From assembly GCA_002946415.1 (NCBI GenBank), contig NJPS01000007.1, positions 1 to 63,900 of the forward strand: a stretch of 63,900 bases of DNA, read 5' to 3'. Below, in pieces: positions 33,420 to 44,560 of the stretch. The notes under the pieces are model-generated. The model had not been told where the DNA came from and searched no databases. It worked only from the letters and a program-made list of their open reading frames with translations. A program made the translations under genes and the position numbers. Each line of letters opens with the position of its first letter. Position 1 is the first letter of the stretch. Source of the DNA: Rutstroemia sp. NJR-2017a BVV2. Lineage: Eukaryota > Ascomycota > Leotiomycetes > Helotiales > Rutstroemiaceae.

Positions 33420-34250
33420 GTAAAAACCACTATTACCACAATCTTCAATAATTCTTTCGACCTATGACAAGAAGCATTATCTTGCATCTAAATAAGCCCT
33501 TCGTAGGTGTGATTCTCATGGATAAATGTGCCGATTCATGATAAGATTTCGCGGTCGTACTTCGCTGAATCCATCGATCCCCATTCCTTTTCCCAAAAGA
33601 TAGCAGGGCCTTTCTTTCCACCGACAATCGTCCCATGAAACATCCAAGCAGGCCTCTTCGAGTATTTATGCTGGATACACTCTTGGTTATATCGATCGGA
33701 GCCGTCGATAGCGACAGTTACGTACGATTGTGTGTGCGCGCCCCCAAAAGCCCAGACTTCGTCGGAGAAGATCTGTTGGTAAAGACGATGTTTCGACCAC
33801 GTCTTACCGTAGATCGCGAAGGCGACTCGCTGTCTTTGCACAAGAGGATCGTCTGAGAAGCCTTTACGCTTTTGCGATTCGTCGACCGAATCCAGCCATT
33901 CGAAAACCCGTCTGTATAGCTTTAACTCCGCAGTTCGGGGGAGACCGATTTGAGGAGCGATAATAGGGATATGTCTATATGCAACGTGGCGATTAGCAGG
34001 ATTCTCTAAAAGCCAGTTGCGAAGACGCCCACGAGTCGGAGTATCGATCTTCCCCTTTTGACGACCAGTTCGATGCTTTTGAGGGGTAAGCTGATGCTCT
34101 TTTGCCCACCGAACTTGATTATAAGAGACACCTAACTTCTCGCAGATCTCTTTCGGTTTGTGTCCAAAGTCGAGGGCGTTCTTAATTCGGATTCGGTCGC
34201 TACGAGTTGTATCCCATTAGCTGCCATGCTGGACGCAGTGCGATTTGGGT
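33420..34250 (-). pseudogene. Tc1-type transposase, truncated and frameshifted
   Basis: Minus-strand blocks read WDTTRSDRIRIKNALDFGHK with KEICEKLGVSYNQVRWAKEH (helix-turn-helix), then FSDEVWAFGGAHTQSYVT (first catalytic Asp region), RPAWMFHGTIVGGKKGPAIF and, after a stop, QMQDNASCHRS (second Asp). The frame shifts near 33860, between the DNA-binding and catalytic parts. The third catalytic region is not recognisable before the element end. The 5' end of the gene is separated from the rest by a MITE at 34210. Confidence 0.75.
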
Positions 34251-34540
34251 GGGGCTTGGCGAGGAACATCAAAAAGTCAGCATCTTAAGCAATAAAACTT
34301 TCCACTTTCTCGACGTCTTTTTATACTGTAAACTAGCTACAATTAATGGCAATTGGCATATCTTTCGATACATCGTGTTTTGAATTGATTCGACCTCACG
34401 TTGCTAAGAAACAATAATTGAAACAAGGTGCGTTTTGTAGTCGAAGTTGCGACGCTCTCGGATTGGTTGAAATGGCTGTTCCCGTTGTTTGCCGTTAATA
34501 GCCGAATCGCACTGTGTCCAGCATGGCAGCTAATGAGATA
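34210..34540. mobile_element. MITE of about 330 bp with inverted ends of about 38 bp
   Basis: ATCCCATTAGCTGCCATGCT at 34211 continues into GGACGCAGTGCGATTTGG. The reverse complement of the sequence at 34502-34539 matches it at nearly every base. The interior has no coding potential. The insertion sits inside the 5' part of the Tc1-type transposase. A clear target-site duplication could not be fixed by eye. Confidence 0.7.
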
Positions 34541-34590
34541 AATATTCTGCCGCCGAGCATTCGGAATTCTAGCAGATTCCATAACCTCTA

Positions 34591-34951
34591 ATTGGCTTAA
34601 ACCCTAGCTCCGATCAGTGGTAAAAAAGTGGGTTTTGTGGTTTGTTTAGGGGAGGGGATAGTAACACTGCCGGCAAACGTGTCGTCATTTGCGGCCCACG
34701 CAAATTTGCTTGCTAATCGCATTACCAACCTCAGGAAACGCCGACGACAACCACTTGCAAACCAACACTATCACTGAATGCAATTTGTCCGAAATTATGT
34801 TCTAAAGCAGAATCTGTGGACATAAGGTCTCCTTGCCCTTCTTTGCCTTGGTTACATTTTCTCTGTTCACTCTCTCATCATCGTTTACTGCTAGTCAACG
34901 TATCACTACTTCATTCAATTTCTCAATTCTCAAGTTCACAATTCTTAGAAC
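34591..34951. other. Upstream region of the MDR reductase gene
   Basis: This should hold the promoter of the gene starting at 34952. It ends in a CT-rich leader with several TCACT and TCAATTTCTC runs, usual for fungal 5' leaders. Confidence 0.45.
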
Positions 34952-36016
34952 ATGACGATGTCTGTCCCGAAAACCATTAAAGCTATAACATTGGCTGCCG
35001 GCAAAGCCTCAGTTCAAAGTATTCCAACTCCTCCTCTGCGCCCTTCCTACCTCCTCATCAAGGTCCACTCCGTCGCTCTGAACCCTTCAGACTGGAAGCA
35101 TATAGCCTGGAGCCGTGGAGCTGAACCTTTCAGTATTGTTGGCTGTGACTTTGCTGGCGAGGTTGTCCAAATTGGCGACGAAGTTACGAAGTCGTTCAGC
35201 GTCGGAGATAAAGTCTTCGGATGTGCTCACGGCTCTAACTCGAGCGAAGGGTATGATGGTATTTTCGCTGAGTATGCTGCTGTCAAAGGAGACACGACCA
35301 TGAAGCTCCCAAACAACATTAGCTTTGAGGATGCTTCTACCATTGGATTGGGTGCTATCACTGTTGGTCAAGGTCTCTTCCAGAAGAACAAGGGCCTTGG
35401 ACTCGAGTCCCCGGGCGAGGGAAATGCCAATGGAGAATGGATTTTGATATATGGTGGAAGCACGGCCACTGGAACCTTGGGTATCCAATTCGCAAAGCTA
35501 GCTGGATACAATGTCATCACTACTGCCTCCCCACACAATCACGAGCTCGTAAAATCTCGGGGAGCTGACGCAGTTTTCGACTACAAGGACCCTTCATCAG
35601 CGTCAAAGATCCGAGAATTCACCAGCAATAAGCTTAGGTACGCCTGGGACGCCAATGGCGATGATGCTTCAGCCAAGTACTGCGCAGAGGCTCTATCAAG
35701 TGAGGCAGGTGGACATTACGGAACCATAGGTCTGAACAAGCCTGTTCGGGACGACATTAAGACTACCGGCACCATTATGTACACGGTCTTCGGGGAGAGT
35801 TTCTCGATGTTTATCGGTAAGGATTTCCCAGCCAGTAAGGCTGATTTTGAGTTTGGTAAGCAGTGGTTCAACTTGACAGAGAAGCTTGTAGCAGAGGGCA
35901 AGGTGGTTGCACATCCTGCGAAGGTTGGAAATGGTGGTTTGGAGGGTGTGTTACAGGGTCTTGATGACATGAAGAACGGAAAGGTCTCTGGACAAAAGCT
36001 TGTCTATAATCTTTAG
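34952..36016 (+). CDS. Zinc-type alcohol dehydrogenase-like (MDR) oxidoreductase, intact
   Basis: Intronless ORF of 354 residues, the normal length for this group of NAD(P)H-dependent reductases (toxD/trans-enoyl-reductase-like MDR family). The N-terminal GroES-like fold includes VHSVALNPSDWKHIAW and the GCDFAGEVVQIGDEV block. The Rossmann part has the nucleotide-binding GGSTATGTLGIQFAKLAGY near residues 168-186. The C-terminus ends in LVYNL, as usual for the family. Catalytic zinc ligands of true alcohol dehydrogenases are absent, as expected for this subgroup. Such enzymes work alone or beside polyketide synthases, but no synthase is nearby. Codon use is good and no RIP lesion is visible, in contrast to its neighbours. 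Two ATGs (34952 and 34958) are possible. Confidence 0.93.
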   Translation: MTMSVPKTIKAITLAAGKASVQSIPTPPLRPSYLLIKVHSVALNPSDWKHIAWSRGAEPFSIVGCDFAGEVVQIGDEVTKSFSVGDKVFGCAHGSNSSEGYDGIFAEYAAVKGDTTMKLPNNISFEDASTIGLGAITVGQGLFQKNKGLGLESPGEGNANGEWILIYGGSTATGTLGIQFAKLAGYNVITTASPHNHELVKSRGADAVFDYKDPSSASKIREFTSNKLRYAWDANGDDASAKYCAEALSSEAGGHYGTIGLNKPVRDDIKTTGTIMYTVFGESFSMFIGKDFPASKADFEFGKQWFNLTEKLVAEGKVVAHPAKVGNGGLEGVLQGLDDMKNGKVSGQKLVYNL

Positions 36017-36328
36017 AGATATGTGGAATGCAATAATATACGTCATTAAAGCCAAATGGCTGAACATTAAGTCCACGTATAAGGTTATTAGCAAAGATCA
36101 TTTGAGTAATCACATTTTGAGGACTTAAAAGTGTTTAGAAAGATGATCAAGCACTTCCTTTGATCATGTCCATTCTTAACTCTAGTATATAACACCGGTT
36201 AGTGGTCTTAGACGTCATTGTAGCCGCGAATAAGTTCCATGAACCTCAAGAGGGATCCTAGATCTCAACTATCCAATGTTGGCTATAGTGGCAAGGAATA
36301 ACAACACACCGTGACCACGACAATTGAT

Positions 36329-37045
36329 CTAATTGTGTGTGACTATATATGAGCCAAAGAGGCCCCAGAGTGCTATATGACTTCCACCCAAAAAGAATTT
36401 ATAAATTTTCCCACATTTTTCAGACTCTAATCCATCAAAAAAATGGCTCGTCAACCCTTTCTTAGCAGAGAAGAGGCAAAGGCTGCCCAGCTGGTATTCC
36501 TCCATGATATCAATTAAGTCGTCCGATTCTGGATCTCTTGCTCGTACCGTCAGGCCGCCCCAGAGTTCATGGTGTAGGTTGAAATCACCTAGAATGATTT
36601 GTTCTTCTTCCTGGTGGGCGGAGAGTACTGTTCTAAGGTATGGTAGGCAGCTCGTCCTATTGTCTGACGATCTCGGGGGGTTGTATACGTTGTGTATATA
36701 GATCTTTGTTGCTGTCTCTGTGGTTGGGGTTGTTGTCGTGATTTCAATTGTGCACAGGTCTCGTGTGTGGTCTGTAAATCTCCACCTATTTGGGTCTATT
36801 CTCTTGTTGACAAAGAAGCAGACTCTCGCAGGTGCTTCTCTGCTATGGTTGGGGAAGCAGAGATGGAAAGAGTGTGTGATTGGGTTGTGAGTCGTCGAGA
36901 TGAAGGGGTTCCTCCATGGTTCCTGGAGGGCCAGAATATCGTACTCCTGGATCCTTGGGTCGCGTAACAGTGTTGCCATAACTACGTCCCTCGACTTCAT
37001 GGCGTTGTACTGTAGGATCTTTATGCCTTCTTCATTGTAGTTCAT
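36329..37045 (-). pseudogene. LINE ORF2 endonuclease part
   Basis: Minus-strand frame of 238 codons with an apurinic-type endonuclease/exonuclease/phosphatase fold: ILQYNAMKSRDVV at the start, ILALQEPWRNP (catalytic Glu) and IILGDFNLHHELWGG (Asp and Asn of the active site). Fungal Tad1-like LINEs encode this domain ahead of reverse transcriptase. Here the frame ends before any reverse transcriptase motif, so only the 5' part of ORF2 remains. It follows the ORF1 relic on the same strand. Confidence 0.8.
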
Positions 37046-37960
37046 TGTTCATCTGTACTCCATTGGGAACTGAGTAGTGAGTTCGTTGTGATTGACTCCA
37101 GTGCTCGTCTTGAAGGCACGTGTGGCCTTCGCGGTCTCTGGCTACTCTCAACCATAATTGTGTCCTCCTTCTCATCTTGTGTGCTGTCAATCTTGTTTCC
37201 TAAATGGACCCTCTTTAGGGTTCTTCCTTTCGTTGAGGACTTGCTCCTGGAGTTCTGTCTGCCTGGTGGTAGTGTTGGCGTCAGCGATGATGGTCTTGCT
37301 GTAGTGGCACTTGGCCTGCCTCTCTGGGTTCCATTCATCATTGCTGCCGCTTCCGCTGGCGTAGCGTCAATAATCGTGCGTCCCATTGGTGGCCTCTCCG
37401 AGTTGGTGGGACAAAATGGTATGGTTGTCGGGCATCGTATGCGGCTTTCACCTTGCTCAACTCGACCTTCCGAACGGGACATCGATTATTCCACGCCTCG
37501 TGTGCTCCCTTGCACACAGCATATTTCCTGATGGCGGACTTGTCGACCTTGGTGGGGCAATCTTTCGAGCTGTGCGGTTCTGCACAGTAGCCACATGCTG
37601 TGCTCGCTTTGCACTGGGTTCCTATGTGGCCGTATTTTTAACACTTGTAGCATTGCTTCAGTCGACACTGTCTGTCGTATCTTTCGCACTGAAATGCCTC
37701 GCCTTGCCAGATAAGTCCCTCGTCTATAACCTTGTTCGCGTCTTTTGGATTTGTAAACTCGACGATAATAGTCGAAGCCGACTTCGTAAGCGCGGCTCTT
37801 GATAGCCCATCCAATGTATTTGATTTCTGCATTTGGTATAAAGGGTCTGTTGTCGTGTAGGAGCTCGGCCTTGATCTCGTCGAACTTCTCCATGTCCATT
37901 GAGCTGGTCCTAATTCCATGAGTTTCATCCTGGTGAAGCTGTCTTCACAGTTGTATTTCA
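37046..37960 (-). pseudogene. LINE ORF1 (gag-like) relic with zinc knuckles
   Basis: Frames on the minus strand give STIIVEFTNPKDANKVIDEG and CERYDRQCRLKQCYKC, then KYGHIGTQC and ACGYCAEPHSSKDCP, a set of CCHC zinc knuckles. A TAA replaces the Gln between YKC and KYG (CAA to TAA), and a frame change lies near 37790. A Ser/Pro-rich tail leads to the stop at 37042. This is the nucleic-acid-binding protein of a Tad1-like LINE. Confidence 0.72.
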
Positions 37961-38890
37961 GTTAACCCTTTCCGTTAACTGGCAGGCTTTCACCTAGTAC
38001 ATAATTTGTGAGCATAATTTTGCTACATTTGAGCGTGAGGCATGCTTACCATGTGTGTGATCTAGCCTAATGAAAAACACAGGCGCATCCTTGAACTTTG
38101 CCATCAACTCCGAAGCAACTCTCGCAGTACCTGACACAGCTCCAGCAACAACCAACCTCCCGGAAACCTGCAGCTCCTTGTTGGTCGGCGCGGTATCAGC
38201 GAGCAGCTTTGCTGTAAATGTTACGGTGCACAAAATAATATGATTGCGTGCAAGTTGCCATTCTTGTGCGAACCCTAGTGCAGGCTCCATTGTTATCAAG
38301 TATTAGCGTCAACGTAGCTTCGTGGTATTTGACGCCTTGGGAAATGGCATCCTGAAAAGCGTCTCTCAAAGCTTCTTTAGCGTCTGTATAACCACTTTGC
38401 GGGTTCTAATAAATTCCTTCAGCACTATCCAATTCGCATTCTTGAAGGGGTGCGGTAACGGTGTTCGTGTCTTTGGATACAGTTCGTTATTGATGGCGTC
38501 GCATTTCTTCTAGGCGTGCGCAGGTCCCTTGACCAGAACGGTCCGAAGATAGTTGAATTATGTGAGTCCTTCATCCTTATAGCCCATGTCCCTGTATTCC
38601 TCCTCCTCAAAGTTTCCGTGCAGGATGTCCTTAATCCGCACTTTCTCCTCGTCCTTCACCCTTTCCCGGCACATCGACACCTGCTGGTGGGACGCCCCTC
38701 CCATCGTTCAAAACCGGCGGTCGTGATGTTCCCCCAAATACCCTGCAGACGTTCCATTTACTCATCGCTAGGCGGAAGGGAGATGATGAAGCGGAGGGAG
38801 GTTCGATTAAGCGGAAATGAAGTGGAGGGAAGTTGATGAAGCGGTCGTTGGGAGCGACGGATCGCGGCTTGATGGTTCCTCTCACATGTC
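37961..38890. other. Unassigned DNA between LINE and FunK1 regions
   Basis: Several GC-rich frames exist (minus 37994-38299 with VVAGAVSGTARVASELMAKF, minus 38631-38885, plus 38516-38836), but none has a recognisable domain or consistent splice sites. The first could be a remnant of an unknown protein. Confidence 0.35.
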
Positions 38891-39244
38891 GTGGCCGAAG
38901 AGCTTGAAAGCATAAGGCTGACGTTCGATGACGACACTTATCCTCTCTCCCAAAATCAAAATGATGTTTTCAAGGTATGCTACGAATTGTTAAAGGAAGA
39001 CGCGATATCCTTGGCCAAACGATCAGAACAACGTCGGAATGTGAGATCAAGAGCACGCAACCTCTTAGTGGACGTTTTCAAAGGCACAGGTCGTGATACT
39101 TTTTTGTTGTGCATATTGGCTGCCATTATCTCAACGCTCGCCACGGTTAAGATCGAGGGCCTGGTGCCAGCAGGGATTAACTGGAACTGCGAATCAAGTT
39201 TGCGAAATGAATCGAAAAAGTGCTCGGAAGTAGCCATCGACTAA
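38891..39244 (+). pseudogene. Met-less ORF with one membrane segment
   Basis: A frame open from a stop just upstream to 39244 encodes 117 residues without any Met. It contains a polar N-terminal half and a single hydrophobic helix (DTFLLCILAAIISTLATVKI) with a Cys pair after it. It stands just before the intact FunK1 gene on the same strand. Without a start codon it must be either a downstream exon or a truncated gene. I do not recognise it. Confidence 0.3.
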
Positions 39245-39414
39245 ACTCTTCCATCACCCTCCAGCGCTAAACTCCTCTTGGATAATGGCCTGAATGCCGA
39301 GGTTCACATATGCTACTATAGAGCTTACATAATCAGACCGCAAATTCGCGATAACTTGCATCCTCGCGTCACAGCTCTCCAATCCTCAATTCAAGAACTT
39401 TTCAACCTGCCATC

Positions 39415-42058
39415 ATGGCTACAGTCTCCGAACTGGACAAAATCAGAAGCAATCCTATCAGGGAAGGGGTAGGCGCCTTCCGTCGTCTTTTTGAATCAAC
39501 ACGTTCCGATCTTGGTGTCGCGTTGTCGTCCGATACAGTGCAAATTGTCTTTTCAACGGCTGCCACCGCAGGTATGGCTAAACTTCTTGGGATTACGTTC
39601 CTTACTAATGCACGTAGTTGTCAAAAGTCTTGTGCTCGACCTTATCCTAGCCTTGCAAAATCAACCAGCAAGCCGTGTCCTTCCTTCACGAATAGGTGAC
39701 AGAACTCTAGCTGGCGACCTTGGTATTTTATATGGTCGGGTGGATTCGAACCAGCTGGATATCGCATTAGCAATCCCTTTAGTCGACCACATTGTCAGGA
39801 ATGAACCTGATACACCAACCTGGAACGATGCGGATATTTGGCATACCGTGTTTGAATTAGTCGCGCGAACAAATCCCATCACGCCTCCGACTGCCTTCGA
39901 GAAAGCCGTTTTCGACACGCCGCTTCGATCCAGCTCGGCTTCTCAGACAGGGGTCGAACAGACACACGACGAAGTTGATCAGCGAATACTCGAGGAGCTT
40001 ACCGGGCGAGTCTACTATGATGTCGGAGGCTTCTACGAACGATACTTCAAGGGGAAGTCCTGGACCAACAATACGAGGGATATCTACGAAGAGTCGAGGG
40101 CCCAATATGCAGAAGGCCGTTGGAGCGGGTGGCCAGAGCCTTCACTTCAAGGTCCATTTTTTGAGTGGTTCACGAAATTCCAGGACACCATTCTCAGCGG
40201 ACTGGGCTGCAGGTATTACACATCGGCGAACAAAGTGTTGAGGGGCTCAGAGGCTGATCGCAAGCTTGACATTTTTCTTGCCTCTACCGATGCTGTTCTA
40301 CTGAGCGGTGAACACGACTGGTCAAATGTACTTGTTATTGGGGAACACAAACAGAATCCCGATGAGGATGGCTCTACAAAAACATTGGTACAGTTGGCAG
40401 GGTATGCGCGTGAGGTGTTCGGAAGTCAACCGGAGCGGCGATTCGTCCCTGGTTTTACGATCTGCGGAAGCATGATGCGACTCTGGGTGTTCGACAGATC
40501 TGGCTCGTACAACTCTGAGAAGTTCGATGTACACAAAGAGCCTGAGCAATTCATTAGGGTTATTGCTGGGTATGCATTGATGACGGATGCCGAGTTGGGG
40601 TTGAATACATTCGTTAAGCACGATGGCAACGGCAAGTACATCGTGGCACGAGATGTGAAAATTTCTTTGGAGGACAAGCCAATCGCCTCGACAAAAGCGA
40701 TAGTGTGTCGTGGAACAACGTGTTATCGAGGAAGGAGGAGCGACTCCACGGAATGGGAGTATGTGGTCAAGTTTGCTTGGCCGTCTGATAAAAGGCAGCA
40801 GGAGGGAAAACTGTTGAAGTTGGCCAAAGAGAGGGGAGTCACAGGCATTGCTACGTGGTTCAATCATGAGCAGATTGTTATTGACGACGACCCGGACACT
40901 ATTTCGCATTTCCGACGAGATATGAAATTCGGAAGGCCACGAAAGCTATCGAGCAAAGCTTCTTGGGTCGACGGCAGTCCGGAATCCAGTCGGGCGTACT
41001 CTAAATCAAGTCTCAGAGGAAGATCAGGGAGTAGTGCGAACCGCTTGATAGGCCTAGGAATTGGTGCAAGTACATCTTCCTCTGGAAAGAAAAGAAAAAG
41101 AAATGAAAGATTTGATCCGGGGAGCAGACTGAAGAGATCTAAATCCGACGGTAGTCATGCCAGCGGGACGAATGTGCGTATTAAAGAACGTGAGTCAGAT
41201 GCAATCGGCGCTCACAGCATTCAAGAAACGGTCGTTGACAGTCTGGCCCACTGCCGGAATAAGTGGCAGCGGAATAACATTGACTGTATTCAAGAAGCCG
41301 AAGTCGACAGTTTCACGGATTGCGAAAGTGAGACGTACGACAACCGAGTGAACTACTGTTTGGTAACTTCACCGGCTGGACGACCTCTTCGCGAATATCA
41401 TTCAGTTAGAGAGCTTTTAGAGGTGTTACGCGATGCAATCCGAGGCCATAGGTCGCTACTAGAGGATGGAAAGATTCTACATCGGGATATCTCCGAAAAT
41501 AACATCATCATCACCGAGCTCCCTGCTGAAGGTGACCCGAAAGGAAGACTAATTGACTTGGACTTGGCAAAGGAGTTGGACAGTATGCCAAGTGGGGCTC
41601 GTCACCGGACTGGCACAATACAGTTTATGGCGATCGAGGTTCTTGAAGGCAACGGTCACACATATCGGCACGACCTCGAGTCATTTTTTTACGTTTTCTT
41701 ATGGATGTGCATTCGATATGGCTACGAAGGTATAGGCAGGCAAAAACTCAACACGCTGATGAGACCAAAGACAAATATACTGCGAGGTTGGTATACTGGG
41801 ACGTATACAGAAATTGCCAATACAAAGCAGGGCCATATGGGCAAAAATCGATTTGAGAAAATCATCGCGGAGTTTGCGCCGAAATTCGAGAACCTTAAGC
41901 TGTTGGCTCGTGAGCTCCGGTCTGTTCTCTTTCCAATCAGGGATGGGGATATATTTACAGGAACGTTTCACGACAGCAATATAATGTACGATGGGATGAT
42001 CGTGGCATTCAACACGGCAATCGACTGTCTGGGGAAGGAGGAACAGGTAAATGCATAG
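39415..42058 (+). CDS. FunK1-type fungal protein kinase, intact
   Basis: Two exons (39415-39571 and 39618-42058, phase 1 junction) give 865 residues. The fungal-specific FunK1 kinase domain shows an N-lobe Lys in YVVKFAW near residue 435, the catalytic loop HRDISENN near 673 and the metal-binding DLDLAK near 699 in place of DFG. TGTIQFMAIEVLEG and HDLESFFYVFLWMC follow, as in the family. The N-terminal 250 residues are helical and contain PPTAFEKAVFDTPLRSSSAS. A Lys/Arg/Ser-rich insert lies near residues 500-600. The substrate and pathway of this family are unknown. A RIP-mutated paralogue lies inverted at 31141-33252. This copy has no stop, so it is either the younger one or was protected. 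Confidence 0.88.
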
Positions 42059-42559
42059 ACGAAGCAACTGGGTGTTAGCATTGTGAGGCGTTTTTTTGGG
42101 GAAATAAGGAAATTTGGATCTTTTTCTTTTTGGGGCATAAAGGGTCTGGGGGAAACTGTACGATACAATGATACCAGGGATATCTTATTTTATAATACAC
42201 CAAGAATTGATACTACCACTCTGCTGGAGATGAAGTCTTGAACAGATGTTTCTTACACACAGTCGACAGCCATAAGCAGGCAGTGAACCGTTTTTCCGAC
42301 TCTAGTTACATGCTCGCCGAATTACATAGTAAAACTGCCTCATTTAGCAAGTTTAATCGATATTTTAAACAACCTCAGCCATAAGTTTGACTCCGCTAGT
42401 GTCCGCATCTAGAATGCACACTCAGAGAGGTGTCCTTCCTTAGTACATTTCATCGAAAAGGCCCAACATATACTATTTTTGACACCATCGTTCTATCAGT
42501 GGGTTATAGGCGCTGTATAAGCATAGGTCATTTCATACCAAGGAAGATAGTAGAAATGT
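42059..42559. other. Noncoding DNA after the FunK1 gene
   Basis: No gene is visible. It ends where the minisatellite begins. The short frame 42430-42633 runs into the repeat and is not a gene. Confidence 0.4.
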
Positions 42560-43240
42560 ATCGCATGATGAAGAAGTCAAGAAAAGACCAGTTCTCTAGG
42601 AAAGACTTGTCCATCAAGAAAGATTATTCTTAAAAGAAAGGGTAGTTCTTGAAAAAAGATTAGTTCTCAAGGAAAGACCAATTCTCAGGGAAAGACTAAT
42701 CCTTGAAATGAGATTAATCTTCCTAGTAGACCAGTATATAGAGAGAGACTAGTATGCAGAAAAAGAAATTATTTGAAAAGACCAGTACGCGGAGGGAGAC
42801 TAGTAATACAGAAAGAGACTAGTACGCAGAGGGAGACTAGTACGTAGAGAAAGACTAGTACACAGAAAGAGAAATATTTTGAAAAGACTAATACGTAGAG
42901 AGAGACCAGTACACGGAGGGAGACTAGTATACAGAAAGAGACTGGTACGCAGAGGGAGACTAGTACGTAGAGAAAGACTAGTACGCAGAAAGAGACTAGT
43001 ATGATATATTTTGAAAGATATAGAGGGAGACTAGTATATAGAAAGACACATTAGGATATGGAGGGAGACTAGTACGTGGAGGGAGACTAGTACGCGGAGG
43101 GAGACTAGGATACGGAGGGAGACTAGTATGCAGAAAGCGGATATATTTTGAAAAGACTAATATGCAGAGAGAGACTAATACGTAGAGAGAGAGTAGTACA
43201 AGGAGGGAGACTAGTATATAGAGAGAGACTAGCATGCAGA
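42560..43240. repeat. Minisatellite of GAGACTAGTACGCAGA-type units
   Basis: Units of about 18-20 bp built on GGGAGACTAGTACGCAGA occur in more than twenty imperfect copies, with AGAAAGAGACTAGTA variants between them. The opposite strand reads as a false protein rich in SLYILV and SLPP repeats. The array has no coding role. Confidence 0.85.
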
Positions 43241-43775
43241 AAGAGATTAGTCCCTAAAGAAAGTCTAATTCTTGGAGAAAGACTATTCTTAGAAAGAGAT
43301 CAATCATCTAGAAGATACTAGAAGAAAAGCAGATTAATCTCAAAAAAGAAACCAATCATTAAAAAAGAAATACTCTTAAATAAGATCAATCAGTCTGTTC
43401 CTATTTCCGAATCATCTAATTCATTCCTATATAGAAGACTAGAGATAAATAAAAGCTCGGTCCTAACGAGTATACTGACTGAATAAGCTATCTCCTTGTC
43501 CGCTGGACAAGTGTGGTAGTACTGGAAATGAGTCTGATATAGGGAAGCAATATAAGCTTAGTCCCCAAAGAAAGACTAATTCTTGGAGAAAGACTATTCT
43601 TCGAAAAAGATCAATTATATCTGAAATCTAAATAAGATCTGTTCCTATTTTCTAATTATCTAATTAGATTATTCTTATATAGAAGACTAGAGATAAATAA
43701 AAGATTGGTACTAAAGAGTATACTAACTAAATAAGCTATCTCCTTATCTGACAAGCTGGATACGAGAGTGATATA
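43241..43775. repeat. Direct duplication of about 230 bp
   Basis: The segment from about 43250 (AAGAAAGTCTAATTCTTGGA) to 43500 recurs from about 43566 to 43770 with scattered changes, including GATAAATAAAAG and AAGCTATCTCCTT in both. The two copies adjoin the minisatellite and may have grown from the same array. Confidence 0.75.
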
Positions 43776-43854
43776 GAGAAGCAATTTAAGAAAAATCCAA
43801 AAAAAGAGGAAAACCCCCAAAAAGGAGGAAAAACAACAAAAAGACAGTCAATCC

Positions 43855-44560
43855 TCAGACCGAAAGGCAGACTTTGGTACTCCACCTAGCAAAGGCCAAA
43901 GATCCCTTGTCCGTGCCTAGGGCCCATCTCACAGGGTCAAGGCAATTTGCAGGCGTAAAGTGGTTAAACGGCGTAACAGCAGCAAAGTGGTCTGGAGTCT
44001 TGAGCTCCCCACAGCAGTACTGAAGTTCAGCGTCCTCATAGTGGAAGCGCTCATGGGATGCCGCCCAGTCTTCATATCCAGAGCGTACTGCGAGTAAGCG
44101 GCCAAGTAGGGGTCGTGGGAAAGAAAGATAGCCCCTTAGGCAGTTGTATACAGAGTGCATATAGGTTCATCAGTTTGCACATTGTTTACCTTCTTGTCCC
44201 ACTCATTGAGAGATGACGGGACGTCCAAAGAGACAGAGCCGGGTTGGTAGTCGGCCTGCGCACGTTAGGGGCATATCAATCCGAAGATATGCTTCTGCGC
44301 TTGCATTATCCATGGAGAAGCAGGTCCAGGCTGCGCGGCGTGAGGACAGCTCGTCCAAGACAACTCGAAGCTCTATCTGTAGCAGGCCACCTGCAACTGG
44401 ATCGACGAGGTTGTTGAGCGTGCAGATTGTTTTGGTTACTAGGCCTACAATGAACATAGCCCATTTCTCTTATCGTTCAATTATAGCCGCCCCGATGGCC
44501 GTGGTATGTCCTGGTTGTGTGTCATAATTAAGGCAGCCTGTGCCGGCATATGTGCTATAA
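43855..44560 (-). pseudogene. LINE ORF2 3' end (RNase H to C-terminal Cys motif)
   Basis: The minus frame 44160-43855 reads ASHERFHYEDAELQYCCGEL and later TPDHFAAV. This matches the Cys/His motif at the C-terminus of fungal LINE reverse transcriptases (HERF..ED..L.C.CG...P.H). The next frame (44457-44203) contains VLDELSSRRAAWTCFSMDNA, similar to the RNase H core. Frame changes separate the pieces, and no reverse transcriptase fingers lie upstream. It may come from the same family as the LINE 5' relic at 36.3-38.0 kb. Confidence 0.62.

Larger units (their letters stand above)
33370..34590 (-). mobile_element. Second Tc1-type transposon, interrupted by a MITE
   Basis: One end shows GCGCACGGACC near 33390, similar to the end of the element at 4545. 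The interior encodes a Tc1-type transposase of a different lineage from the first. A small palindrome-ended insertion lies at 34210-34540 inside its 5' part. The opposite terminus was not recognised. Confidence 0.65.

Noticed and set aside
33730..33963. Plus ORF in the second Tc1 element
   Set aside because: Opposite strand of the transposase; high Arg content is a reading artefact.
36692..37531. Plus ORFs over the LINE relic
   Set aside because: They mirror the gag and endonuclease frames of the minus strand.
40322..40909. Minus ORF of 195 codons inside FunK1
   Set aside because: Antisense shadow of the kinase gene; no domain.
42996..43235. Minus ORF rich in SLYILV and SLPP repeats
   Set aside because: It is the translation of the minisatellite, with no independent coding signal.
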